A DNA stretch of 64,000 bases. Source: Lytechinus variegatus (taxonomy: Eukaryota; Echinodermata; Echinoidea; Temnopleuroida; Toxopneustidae). Numbering within the stretch: the stretch's first letter is position 1; each line of letters begins with the position of its first letter. Below the pieces are notes generated by a model, which ran no database searches, was not told where the DNA came from, and worked only from the letters and a program-made list of their open reading frames with translations. Location: the NCBI RefSeq assembly GCF_018143015.1, contig NC_054752.1:3720001-3784000 (forward strand), read 5' to 3'. Shown here in pieces: positions 24,401-35,740 of this stretch. A program made the position numbers and the translations under genes.

Positions 24401-25700
24401 GAAAACTCTTTTACAATCATTGCTAAGCTTTTTGTTACAGGCCCTATAGATCTGCTTTTCGTGCGCAATTTTTTTCATTTTTCACACCATACATGCAATT
24501 CCAAGTTGAGATCTTAAATTCCGCTTTCATGCAAAAAGAACAAAGAAAGCCGCTCCAAGGCATATCATTTTCTTCTTATCGTGAAAAAGAGAAGAAAGAA
24601 ATCCGCTCCAAAGCTTCGCATATTTTTGTTACGCCGTTCCAGTCGTATTGATCTGCTACAATGAGCTGCAATTTTGGTGAAAAGCGGCCGCAGAGCACTG
24701 TCCGACCATCGCCTCTGCGAGAGCGCACCCGGCGGCTAGCTGCATCATACACGCATGCCCGTTCCATAGGGATGCATACGCACTCACACGCTGGCGACCC
24801 GTTCCAAGGACCCCCGTTTAAAACAAAAAAAATTGTAGTTCCAAAGCCCGTTCCGAGGAACCCCCTTTTTTACAATAAGCCCGCTACAAGGCCCCCGTTT
24901 TTTTGTCTCGCCCGCGGCACACCCCACCACTTTTTTGGTCGAGTGCCCCTCCCCGGGTCCATGGGTCAGATCACCTGTCCAGCTAAACCATTTCGCATGT
25001 GTTGATATGTACTCAGCATATGCATTAGGCCTATCCGTCTGAAAACAGTCTTATTTTTTTTTCTTTGCTCGCTCCTCGTACACAAACGGTAAGCCATCTA
25101 GCACACAATGTGATGGGCAGTATGTTTTACTTTCCCCCGAAATGGGGGGGGGGGGATTAGATTCAATTTCCCGGGGGACCACTTCCATTTTCGAGTGGAT
25201 ACCAGACGCGACCATGGGGTTTCGAAAAGCATCCTGAACAAAGGAAGCAAGTATTTTCCATGCAGATTATCAAAATGCATCCTTTAACAAGTATTTGGCG
25301 TGTGAAACCGTATCCCCAACGAGTTTTGGAAATTTGACCGAAAATAAATAGCTCTCCTAACGAAATATATAAACTTATTCAGTATTTCAAATATCACTTT
25401 GACACTTTTAAAACGTTACATATACGTAACGTGCCCACTCCTGAAAAGCAAATCCTGTTTACGCGTGGTCGCGCCTGGTATCAACTCGTCAATGGAAGTG
25501 CCCCCCTCCCCTCGAGCTCAGGGAAGAAGCAAACGTGGCTCTGGAAACTCGTCCTCAATCGGATATATCGCTGTTACCAAAGTAGAAACCATAATTTTGT
25601 ACGCGAAATGCAGATTGAATGTTTCCGATGCGAACCGTAAAACAATTCTCATGTCACACAACTTACATTGCAGGACAGTGTATAACGACGTATAAGTGTA
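24400..25700. other. Intronic sequence with short GC-rich repeats
   Basis: Repeats of the type CCGTTCCRAGGAACCCCC spaced by poly-T/A lie at 24790-24960, and a G run at about 25146. No exon recognised. Confidence 0.45.
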
Positions 25701-26568
25701 AGTTTTCCTTAATATGGTGCAAAATGCAAGTACATTTCAACGCAACATGGCGTAAAATTCACAAATTATTTGGCATCATTTTTACTCAGCAAACATTCAA
25801 TTTCCCACTTCACCTAATAATAAGCTTTTTTTAGAGTTAAACAAAATTGAATGATCTTTTTTCAAATTTTCATCCCTGCACTCACTGACAAAAAAGACCC
25901 ATGTCTACACTTAAATGCTGGAAATTTTGAGTGTATTTTATCCTCCAGCGCCGGCCACAGAACATGTCATTTATCAAATTTTGATTCCACCAATTAGATT
26001 GCATTAGTTATCAGGGTCATTGATTGTATTTCAAAGATATCAGATATTTATAAAGATTTGAAATTTGGTAGGGTCTATTTGAGAGAGGAATTGGACATGA
26101 GGCGCGTTTTATAAAGTCTGAATACCAATGAACAATCTTAACAAGTTTACTACTGTATCCGCCAGTCAAATCTAATGATTTCAGTAGCTTTAAAATGTTA
26201 TTTCAAATTTGATGTCATTATTGTGACAGGTTTTGTGAAACAGACCCTAAGGCGAACTAAATATTATAGACATGACAGTTGGAAAAGAAAGAGACTAATA
26301 ATTTACTCGGGGTAGCCAGTTTGAGCTCTTATTATGAACCATTCTCCTCGCATTGCTAGGGCACGTAAAACATAACAGAGAATCATCGAATTTACTCCGG
26401 AGCCGATGTCTGCAATGCGCCAATTCCTTAGAAAATGCAAGATGAGGGGCTTTTGTCGAAAGTTGATGGACCAGGACAGCAGATCATCCGAAGATTTGCA
26501 CCGGACGAACAATCGCACTATATCATTAAATAGATAAGAATATTAAAAATGATTAGCAAATCTCTTAC

Positions 26569-26700
26569 CTTTCAAATCACAGTACGACGTTGGTTGATGT
26601 TTGTAAGTCTGGCTTGATCTGCTGTAGACTGGAGGCTCCAAAGAATCTCAATTCACTCTGTAGACGAAGGTGCTGATCAGATGGTTTCTGGTTCAACCAC
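26569..26700 (-). other. 5'UTR exon 1 of the crystallin/aerolysin-like gene
   Basis: Minus-strand exon ending GATTTGAAAG followed by donor GTAAGAGA (GT at 26568-26567). Its upstream limit is set about 25-30 bases below the TATA box and is approximate. The same exon with high identity and an intact donor occurs on the plus strand at about 61690-61828. That conservation is the main reason for calling it. No ATG-initiated ORF of useful length is seen, so it is taken as untranslated. Its assignment to the 17.4-kb coding exon rests on strand, order and the orphan acceptor at 18245. Confidence 0.5.
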
Positions 26701-26724
26701 AGATCATCCAGGATCGACGACTAG

Positions 26725-26734
26725 TCTATTTATC
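26725..26734 (-). promoter_or_regulatory. TATA box and core promoter, left copy
   Basis: GATAAATAGA on the minus strand, about 25-30 bases before the inferred start of exon 1. The proximal 150 bases upstream are conserved in the inverted right copy, including TTATCATTAGACCACGCC, which holds a GATA-type core next to a RUNX-like ACCAC core. Factor assignments are inference from core words only. Confidence 0.5.
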
Positions 26735-27435
26735 AGCAAGAATGAGGGCGTAGACCATCAAAATGATCACACCCTTTCCAAAAAAAAGAATGATCAAAGC
26801 AGGTTGGAATTTTACTGGTTCTTTGGTAAATATTAAATTGAGAGGCGTGGTCTAATGATAAAAAGAAAAGCATGACTAAATATGGTAATTTGGAAGAATA
26901 ACGATGTGTAAAGCAAATTCTGTTCTCTGGATATTGGCTTTATGAATCAATGTATTATTTTATTTTCTATTTCTTTGTGATATTGATTTCAAACTTCAAT
27001 TTCGGCGTATCTCTTCTCTGATTTATCGTGATTCTATTCGATACAACATTTAAGGCCAAAAAATATATCTTCAACCAAGCATTTTCGTATTGCTTAAATA
27101 CGACCAATCTTTAAGAAATGACTCTTTCCCTAATTTCATATAATGTCGTCCTTATTCATATAATAATTTTAGCTATCTCAATATAAGATCGCTTTGGGCT
27201 CGCATCAATTATTAATAATCCAACTTGTTCATGATTGCAAAATGTGCTCAGAAGATTGGGGGAAATAATATCGCGCTTCTCACTCGTATTAATGTATACC
27301 CATCCTCTTCGTAGCTACCTAGCTTCATATGCTTTGTTTTAGTCCTTCATCTGTGTACAAAAATATACACGTGATATGATCAACTGTTGCGTGAGTTTTG
27401 ATCATATCACACACCAAAATGACTTGATAACAAAT

Positions 27436-28533
27436 CAGTGGCGTACCGTGGGTCATGGCATGAGGGGGGGGGGGGCACCAGCAAAATTTTTGACTCACCT
27501 ATAGTGAGCGCGCGAAGACCTACTAAAGAGATTTTAAGGACGGTGCCATTAAACGGATATGTATCACACTGGTCAAATAATGCGAGCGCGAAGCGCGAGC
27601 TTAAAATTTTTGATATTCAGACCTAAAAAAGGTACATTATAATCAATCTTTTGTAATCATGATACGTATTTGTCTCGCTAAATAATGCGAGCGCGAAGCG
27701 CGAGCTGAAATTTTTGTAAATATTGATCCCCAAACAGGAGGATTTTAAGGACATTGTTTTAGGAATCCATTAAGAGTATACACATCTCACCATAGTCATT
27801 TATTGCCAATAAGCGCTTGCTGATTTCGTTAGAATTACACCTAAACATGCATATAAAGCACTTGTAATCATGATTAACATACCCATCTCACTAATCAATT
27901 CTTGCGTGCGCCATGCGCGAGCTGAAAATTTAGACCTGAAGAGGGGCATTTTAAAGCTTGTTTGTAGGAATTCACGAAGACCATACGAAGTTCACTAACC
28001 AAAATATGATGCGAAGTGCGAGCTGAAAATTTTTGATATTCAGATCAGAAAAATTGACATTTTAAGGACTTATTCTAGGAATTCATGGATAGCAGACATA
28101 CTGCGAACAGACGGGAAATGTTTTACATCACTTTAAGTAGTCATAAAAAAGAAGCATACTGTTGTACATAAAACAATAATAACTCGAAGTGCGAGGACAT
28201 ATATTTAGAAGTTTGGTGTATATTGACTTGAAAACGGGAGGTTTTAAACCGTTTTAGTACAACAGGATTATATATCTTGTTAAACAGACAATGTAAGCAC
28301 CAGGAACAATGAAGACATTGGCCCTGATAATGAGCAAATTATTTTTCATAAAGTTATGAACAAATGTTTCTTATGTAATATAACATAACATAATTATGAT
28401 AACATAACATTATAATGAACAATAATGTCTTTTTCCCCACTAAACGTTTCTCTTCCTTTCTCCCTCTTTTTCTCATTTTCCCCGTTTTTTGGGGGGTCAG
28501 CCGATTGGGGGGGGGGGGCATGTTATGCCACTG
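27436..28533. mobile_element. hAT-like non-autonomous element, 1098 bp
   Basis: Terminal inverted repeats CAGTGGCGTA and TATGCCACTG, with an 8-bp target-site duplication TAACAAAT (27428-27435, 28534-28541). The right arm of the inverted duplication shows the unfilled site as one TAACAAAT on the complementary strand near 60986. The interior consists of GCGAGCGCGAAGCGCGAGC units, each followed by TTTTTGATATTCAGA-like sequence, with poly-G near both ends. The 8-bp duplication and CAG ends fit hAT. Confidence 0.85.
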
Positions 28534-28549
28534 TAACAAATGTACTCAC

Positions 28550-29150
28550 ATGCTGTGTCCACATTTAATTACACACTCGATGTGTTAATCATGTCACAAA
28601 CCTAATGAGCAAACCGGTTGTACTCACAAAGCGAGTACATTGTATTACACACTAAATGAGTAGACTGGTTTACACACACACACACCTAGTTCATCATCTA
28701 CACACATAAATCATTAACATGTCTACTCACGCAGCGAGTTTATCATGACACACACAAATATGAGTAAATGCATTTGACTGAAATCATGAGTCCATTATTG
28801 CACGCACAAGATGAGTAAACTAGCTGAGTAAGTTTCACATTTATCAAATGACCTCTCGTTCGCATATCAAGACAGCATAATATCATCATTAATTGTGCAC
28901 AAAATTACTCAAAAACACTTTAAGTTAAGGCGTATGTAAAACAGTTTTTAATGATTTCTAATGCACATACAGAGTATATTCACTGATGACCGATGATCTG
29001 ACGCTTTTCCTACTGAAAGCCATGTTCCTGTGCTAACATCATCATAGCTTAACAAGATCATACATGTAAAAGATGGGATATTATTTCTAAAGTTTGCATG
29101 CTTGTATGCTGATAGCAATAACTCGCTTGACGGGAGATCGTTCCAATACC
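28550..29150. repeat. Upstream block conserved in both duplication arms
   Basis: A non-coding block rich in GAGTACATT/GAGTAGAC words and CA repeats; its inverse is at about 60365-60985 with long nearly identical runs (for example TACACACTAAATGAGTAGAC). It lies 1.9-2.4 kb upstream of the inferred start site. Confidence 0.6.
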
Positions 29151-29160
29151 CTTTCTTTAA

Positions 29161-29649
29161 AGGACAAGTCTAACCCAACCCAAAAATATTTTAATAAAAA
29201 GAAAAAAATCCATCAAGTTATTACCATGAAAATTCATCAAAATTAGATGTAAAATAAGAAAGTTATTACATTTCAAAGTTTTACTTAATTTCACAAAACA
29301 GTAATGTGCACATTCTGTTCGGTATACAATGGGGAGACTAATGACGTCATCAACTCACTATTTCTTTTGTCTTTTGTTGTATGTAATATGCTAATTTTCT
29401 CCTCATTGTCAAGTGAAACAATCAATTCCTCCTTGAACACGTGGATTTATCATTGTTTAATACCATATGGTTCAGTCAAGAAGGTCCTTATCTGTAAAAA
29501 TGAAATATTTTATAATTCAGACAATACAAATTAAAAGAAATAGTGAGAGGGGATATGATTGTCTCATTTGCACGTGACTAAATTGTGCATATCATTGTTT
29601 TGTGAAAAATAAGCGAAACTTTAAAAATTGTCTGGGGTGGACTTCCTCT
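29161..29649. mobile_element. T2/Kolobok-type MITE in left arm
   Basis: TTAA flanks (29157-29160, 29650-29653) and ends AGGACAAGTCTAACCC and GGGGTGGACTTCCTCT. The inverse copy at 59850-60337 occupies the matching site in the right arm. Confidence 0.75.
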
Positions 29650-29756
29650 TTAATCATAGTGATAACATAACAAACAATAAATGAAATGGCATGTGTAATG
29701 GACTACTTGAACAAACAACATATCAATTAGTTTCTCTGTGTCAGTTTGCTCACAAA

Positions 29757-32700
29757 AAGTCGTCACATGGATGATATCTTTTGTTTGTAAAGAGACATGA
29801 GATAGTTACAGTAAAACTCCTGAAATAATTGTAGTTTCTGTTCATGTAAGTTTCCTTTTATTTAGTTCCCATGAAGCGAAGAAGGTTGTTAGACCAACAT
29901 TTAAACCTGTAAAAACTTTTTTCATAATGAATATCACACCTTGGATAGGCCTATATCAAATCAGTGAGCATACTCTTGCATTACTCAAGTTCCAACTAAC
30001 ATAGGTGACAATCAATAAAAACACATTTTTAGTTGGAAGTCGCTAACTTGCTTAGATTTCAGATTCAGATTCATTAAATTATTGTCCTCACAGGAAATTC
30101 ACTCTGTTGGAATTACAAAATAAACATACATTGTATTATACTGCACATTAATATACATTATGCACACCATAGATGTCACTATTTCAGTCATATTTTCACA
30201 TTATTATATTATCATTTAAAGATTTGTTAACTAGTTGAAAATGTGAAGTTTAATGAGGTACAGATGACTGGCGAAGTGACAAGATATTGGCTTATTCAGT
30301 GCAGTTCATTGTATTTGCGGAAGAGTTGAGGAAGCCTGAAGTATATGTGTACTTTCATTGACCGGTACCTTTTGCTTGAGAGTATAACATGGGTGTAGAG
30401 GGTGACTTTCATTTGCTAAAATCTTTGACACATGTTTCAATGTCATATTATTGCATTCATTTTTCAGATTTGTCACTTCACCAGTCATCTTGCCAGCATA
30501 ATTTGCCATTTTCAGTAATTTCTTGAGGTCATCTTTCCTGCACCCACCAAACCAAACAACACAACTGAAGACCATGGCACTTCAATTCAATTACGGATTA
30601 AATTACGGATTGAAACATACAAATAATTCGATAAACAAATATATTAATCATGCAGACTTGGATTCCATAGTGATTAACAAAAATGGTAAGGTATTAATTT
30701 CCTGCTCAACACACAAACCTGTCCCTCACCTTTTCAAAAGAAAATTTGATAGTAAAACATTTTAACCCACAGTCATTTATTTGAGTGATTTTGTTGCTTT
30801 CAAAATGTTTAAATCACTTGCTGCAGGAATATAAGTATACCATTTACAAAAGTGGCATGTTCGTGTATAGAGTGTACATTTGTTACATAAATTTCGGGGG
30901 AAAGTTTTGTTTTTCGTCTTTAATCACTTAAAATACTTCAGGGGATATTTTTACTTTTAAGCTAAAGTGTATCCTAGGGTGTTCGGCAAAATACTTTTGA
31001 GTACTACACCCCCAGCCAGCAATAAGTATCTCTGTAGGACATTTATTATCATACATACATGTCCCTATATCAATAGCAAAATCCACAAAGAATACCTCAA
31101 TACCAATATACAATCCATAGAAACTTAAGAGAGGGTCAATTATAATGATTCATATTAATAAATCCTGTATAAGTTGTTTGTAGTTTCACGGACTAGCTTT
31201 TATAAAAACTTTGGAACTTAATTGCCCTTCTAGATCGTAACGATATTGGCGAAATCTTTTAACACATTTTTTAGTGGAGAGGAACAATAAATGCATAGAT
31301 GACATTTGTGTTCTCTGATAACAGGTATTCGAAATTAAAACAAGCAGTTCTCTTGTGTCAAAAAATTAATACCTACAAACATGAAATGAACACTCATGTA
31401 GCCATCATATCATATTCAAGCGTGAAAATTTACCATCTACACTATTCAAAGAAAAAGAAACCCTGCCGGCTTAAAACAAAACTCAAATATCAATTTCATT
31501 TTATTTTCCCAGCGTGTTTGTCACATTGAAGACACTGTCCTAAATCCGAGTGATTTCGCACCCGACTGATTAGTATAAGCCGACAGAATGGGGAAATAAA
31601 AAGAAGAGTCAGGAAAGAACTTATAACAGATGAAAACGCCAGAAAGGATGGTCCAGTAAGTGATCAACAAGGGTAAAAAGATATTGAAAAAATGAGTAGA
31701 CAGCTAGACATTGAAAAGGGGGACGATATTCGAACAAAAATAATAAAAAAAAAACAAAAAGTCAAAGAGTTAAGTGAAGGGAGAAAACGAGAGAAGAGAT
31801 AGATCCATCTTTTTATGATGGATACCAGCGCATTACAAATGTTCATATTATTATTTTATTATTATTATAGAAAAAGGGCAAGATCCAGACTTTTTCGTAG
31901 GATGGGGGCACCCCGCTTACGGTGTACGATATATACGGTATGTTACAAAGTTAAAGCGCAGATCCACCCAACGGGAAAGTTGATTTGAATAAAAAAAGTC
32001 GTCACATTGATGGTACCTTTGTTTGTAAGAGATATGAAACAGTTACAGTAAAACTTCTGAAAGGATTATATAGTTTCTGTTCATAAACGTTTCCTTTTAT
32101 TTAGCTCCCATGAAGCGAGAAGGTGGTTAGACCAACATTTAAACCTGTAATAGTTTTTTTTCATAATGAATATCACTCCTAAATGAACACCACTCCTTGG
32201 ATAGGCCTATATCAAATCACTGAGCATACTCTGGCATTATTCCAGTTCCAACTAACAAAGATGACAATCAATACAAACACATTTTTAGTTGAAGTCGCTA
32301 ACTTGCTTAAATTTCAGATTCAGATTCATTAATTTATTGTCCTCACAGGAAATTCACTCTGTTGGCATTACAAGATATATATACATTATTTACATAGATT
32401 GTAGTGCACATTAATGCACACCATAGATGTCACTATTTCAGTCATATTTTCTCATTATTATATCATCATGTTACATGAATTATCACTTAAAGATTTGTAA
32501 ACTGGTTGAAAAAAAACCGCCAAAAATCCTAAATCCGAGTAATTTCGCACGCGCATGCTACCCGACTGATTAGTATAAGCCGACAGAATGGGGAAATAAA
32601 AAGAAGAGACAGGAAAGAACTTATAACAGATGAAAACGATAGAAAGGATGGTCCAGTAAGTGATTAACGAACGTTAAAATTTATTTTTATTATTATTTAT

Positions 32701-32940
32701 TGTAAAATATACAGGTAGCGAAATTGAGAAAGGAAACATAAGGAGTAGACTGCTATATAGACACTGGAAAGGGGGACAATATTCGAACAAAAATAATAAA
32801 AAACAAGAAAAAAGAGAGAAAAAAAAGAGAGGTAGGATGGGGGCACCCCGCTTACGATATATGTTAAATGTTACAAAGTTAAAGTGCAGATCCTCCAAAC
32901 GGGAAATTTGGTTTGAATAGAACAAAAATATAAAAAATAT
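29757..32940. repeat. Tandem segmental duplication, copies 29757-31994 and 31995-32940
   Basis: Segments 29757-30240 and 31541-31990 recur in order and orientation as 31995-32516 and 32524-32940. The start of each copy shares the junction AAAAAGTCGTCACA. The second copy lacks the 1.3-kb stretch between the two segments. Copies are about 90% identical by eye. Confidence 0.75.
30057..30590 (-). mobile_element. Non-LTR LINE 3' fragment
   Basis: The minus-strand reading VVWFGGCRKDDLKKLLKMAN followed later by NESHPLHPCYTL is the C-terminal region typical of many LINE ORF2 proteins (the HPLH block). It ends in a 3'UTR with (GAATCT)n at 30057-30075. 5'-truncated; only about 90 codons remain. Confidence 0.65.
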
Positions 32941-32989
32941 CACATTTGTTTATTTTTCCCTATCTCATCTTGTTTCAAAACTTTATAAT

Positions 32990-35740
32990 AATAATAATAA
33001 TAATAATGGTGGCTACTTATATAGCGCACAGGTCCACCTTTCGGTGCTCATGGTGCTTCAAGGAAAATAAACAGAAAACACAACAGTAATAGAACACAAA
33101 CAAGAATAGAATTTCAATTTTCCTGAAAAAAAAATATTAAGCTGTTAATGGGAGATTAAATAAGTTTTTAGCTGGGACTTGAATATTTGTGTAGATGAAA
33201 TTTGACGTAATTGGATAGGCAGTTGATTCCATAGCTTTGGTCCTATAACAGAGAATGCATGGTCCCCCCATTTGTGTTTTGTTCTGGGTGTCTGGAGCAA
33301 TAGGGCATCAGATGATGAGCGAAGACTACGTGAAGGCTGATATTTTGAGATAGAGCTGCTGAGATATGTGGGGAAGAGAGAATAAATTGAATGATGTATT
33401 AGTAAAATAATTTTGAAGGTGATTCTTTTACCAACAGGCAGCCAATGAAGGGACTGGAGGATTTGTGAGATGGAGTCATACTTTTTAGTGTAAGTTAGGA
33501 GACGGGCAGCAGAGTTTTGTAGACGTTGAAGTTTTGTCAAGTCTTTTTGTGGGAGGTTAGAGAACAGTGAGTTTGAAAAATCTAAACGGGAGGAAATTAA
33601 AGCATGGATAAGTATCTCGGCTGCAGGTTTAGACAGTGACTTTCTGATGAAACTGAAATTACGTATTTGATATCTGACATTTTGTTGGACTTGAGTGATA
33701 TGGTTGCGAAAAGTCATTTCCTGATCAAATATAACCCCAAGATTACGGACTGTTTTAGACGGAGTGATACAAGAGCTACCAAGATGGACATGACATGACT
33801 GAAAGTCAATTTTTCTAAGCATAAACTTCGATCCAAGTATTAAGAATTCTGATTTATCATCATTCAGTTTCAGGCAGTTAGATACAAGCCATGTCTTAAG
33901 GTCTTGTAGACATGCTTCAAGTTTTGCGATAGCAGAGTTCAATGCAGACATTGAGGGTTGAAAAGACAAGTAGAGTTGTATGTCGTCGGCATAAAAATGG
34001 TATTTTATGCCATGTTTACGAAATGTCTTGCTGATTGGTTGCATATAGAGGGAATAGAGCAGTGGACCTCTACAGAGCCCTGGGGTACCCCAAACTTCAG
34101 AGTAGTTAAACCTGAGATAGAACTACCGATTCTAACATATTGAGATCGTTCTGATAGATAAGATATGAACCAAGCAAGGGCAGTCCCCTTGATACCTAAT
34201 GAGTTCAGCCTTTCAATTAGAGTGTGATCTACTGTGTCAAATGCTGAACTCATATCAAGCATAATGAGTGCCGTAATGTTGCCATTATCCATTTCTCTAT
34301 AAATAGTATCTGTTAAGTTAACTAGTAGTGTTTCTACACTATGACCAGGCTTGTACGCAGATTGATGTGGGTCAAGTAACTCATTATCTTGTAAATATGA
34401 TGTTAGTTGTGAGAAAACAACTATTTCCAGTAGTTTACCTAAAAAAGACAAGTTGATATCGGGCGGTAATTTTTCAAACACTCTTGATCTAAGCCTGGTT
34501 TTTTCAGCGTCGGATGGATGACAGCTTTTTTACAGACCTGCGGTACAACTCCCGAACTAAGACTTGTATTTACAATTCTAGTAATGACAGGCAACAGAAC
34601 TGTGGAACACTTCTTAACCAAATCTGTTTTGATTGGGTCGAGTTCACATGATTTGTTTGGAGAATTTTTTATAAATACATCCATCTCACTGATAGTGACA
34701 GGTCGAAAATCCCTCAATTCTGACTTAATTTCAATGACAGTGTCATTATTTGAGTGTGAGGCAGGAGTTAAAAGGCACTGCCGGATTGTTAGAATCTTAT
34801 CTACAAAATACTGATCGAAGCAATTTGCAAGCTCAGCCTAATCACCATGAGTGAGATGTTCTGGTAAAGATTTTTGTTTCCTGTTAAGCAAATCATTGGC
34901 AACTTTGTACAATTTTTTGTGTCTTTCACACAATCCTCAATCTTTTTCGAATGGTATTGTAACTTAGCATTCTTTATCAAAGTATTGACACGTTGCTTTT
35001 GTTCACGATATATCTGCTTGTGAATCTCCAACCTTGTGGACCTAAATCGTCTTTCAAATTGTCTTCGAATCAATTTTTCTTGAGTAATTTCTGGGGTGTA
35101 CCAATCAGTATTGGGGTGAATTGTAACCTTCAGCTGCTTTTCAGGTGCCAACTTATCAAGAGCAGAGCTGAGTGAGGTATTATACATATCCACTTCTTCA
35201 TCGACACCATTAACATGTAAACAAGCTGATATAAGAGACTTAACATCGGTGTCATCTGCAAACTCTTTCGGGTCAACAGATTTCAAATTTCGTGTTGTTA
35301 CTATTTTCTTCTGGTTGATTTGTTTTGGAAGGCCTAATTCACATATCAGTGATGAATGGTCAGATATACCTTCTACAACACAAATATTACAAAGGTTAAC
35401 AGTATTCTCATTATGGGTCATGAGCAAATCTAGAACATGGCCACGATTATGGGTTGGCTCATTAATATGTTGAACAATGTTGTAGGCTGTTAACAACTCA
35501 GAAAATGATTTAGAAGTAGGAGTTGACAAGTCCATTGGTATGTTGAAATCCCCTGCAATCAGCAAGTCAGAAGAACACCGGAGCTGTCCATCAAGAACAT
35601 TGGAGAATTCCTCCAAGAAACTTTGAAACTGTGTTGGAGTAGGTGGACGATACACATTTAGTGCCCTTTTCCAGATGAGGGCTTCCTTTAGACGATATTG
35701 TAAATATATATTGTCAAAACAAAATAAAGGGTTGGGCAAC
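32990..35740 (-). mobile_element. CR1-like LINE, 5'-truncated
   Basis: Minus strand. The APE endonuclease C-terminal part lies at about 35680-35300 (VYRPPTPTQFQSFLEE, LIAGDFNIPMDL, GISDHSSLI). The reverse transcriptase lies at about 34720-33700 with LDMSSAFDTVDH (motif A), FGVPQGS (motif B) and FYADDIQLY (catalytic YADD). The C-terminal region contains LHWLPVGKRITFKIILL, typical of CR1. The 3' end is GCGCTATATAAG followed by an (ATT)n tail at about 32990-33006. Three or so frame breaks separate the readings, one just after GVPQGS near 34070; the N-terminal half of the endonuclease is missing. It is not mobile. Confidence 0.85.

Larger units (their letters stand above)
18245..26568 (-). other. 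Inferred 8.3-kb 5'UTR intron
   Basis: Bounded by donor GTAAGAGA (ends at 26568) and acceptor ...GTTTCAG (18245). It contains low-complexity 'taaaaatggcagagg' sequence at 18290-18450, a tRNA-like SINE head at 18940, an interspersed CAATTGG tract at 20300-20660, a small foldback MITE at 20928-21092, a split T2-type MITE, a 3.0-kb long-TIR element, and C-rich short repeats at 24780-24960. The intron is inferred from signals alone; transcript data would settle it. Confidence 0.4.
25700..30057 (-). repeat. Left arm of large inverted duplication
   Basis: Read on the minus strand, this arm matches the plus strand of about 58262-63512 in collinear order: T2-type MITE, GAGTACATT-rich block, TGATATGATCAA block, promoter, exon 1, donor, and further sequence to the actctaaaaaaagctta block. 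Identity by eye is roughly 80-90% in the best parts. Private to this arm is the 1.1-kb hAT-like insertion at 27436-28533. The inner end coincides with the 3' end of a LINE fragment. Confidence 0.75.
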
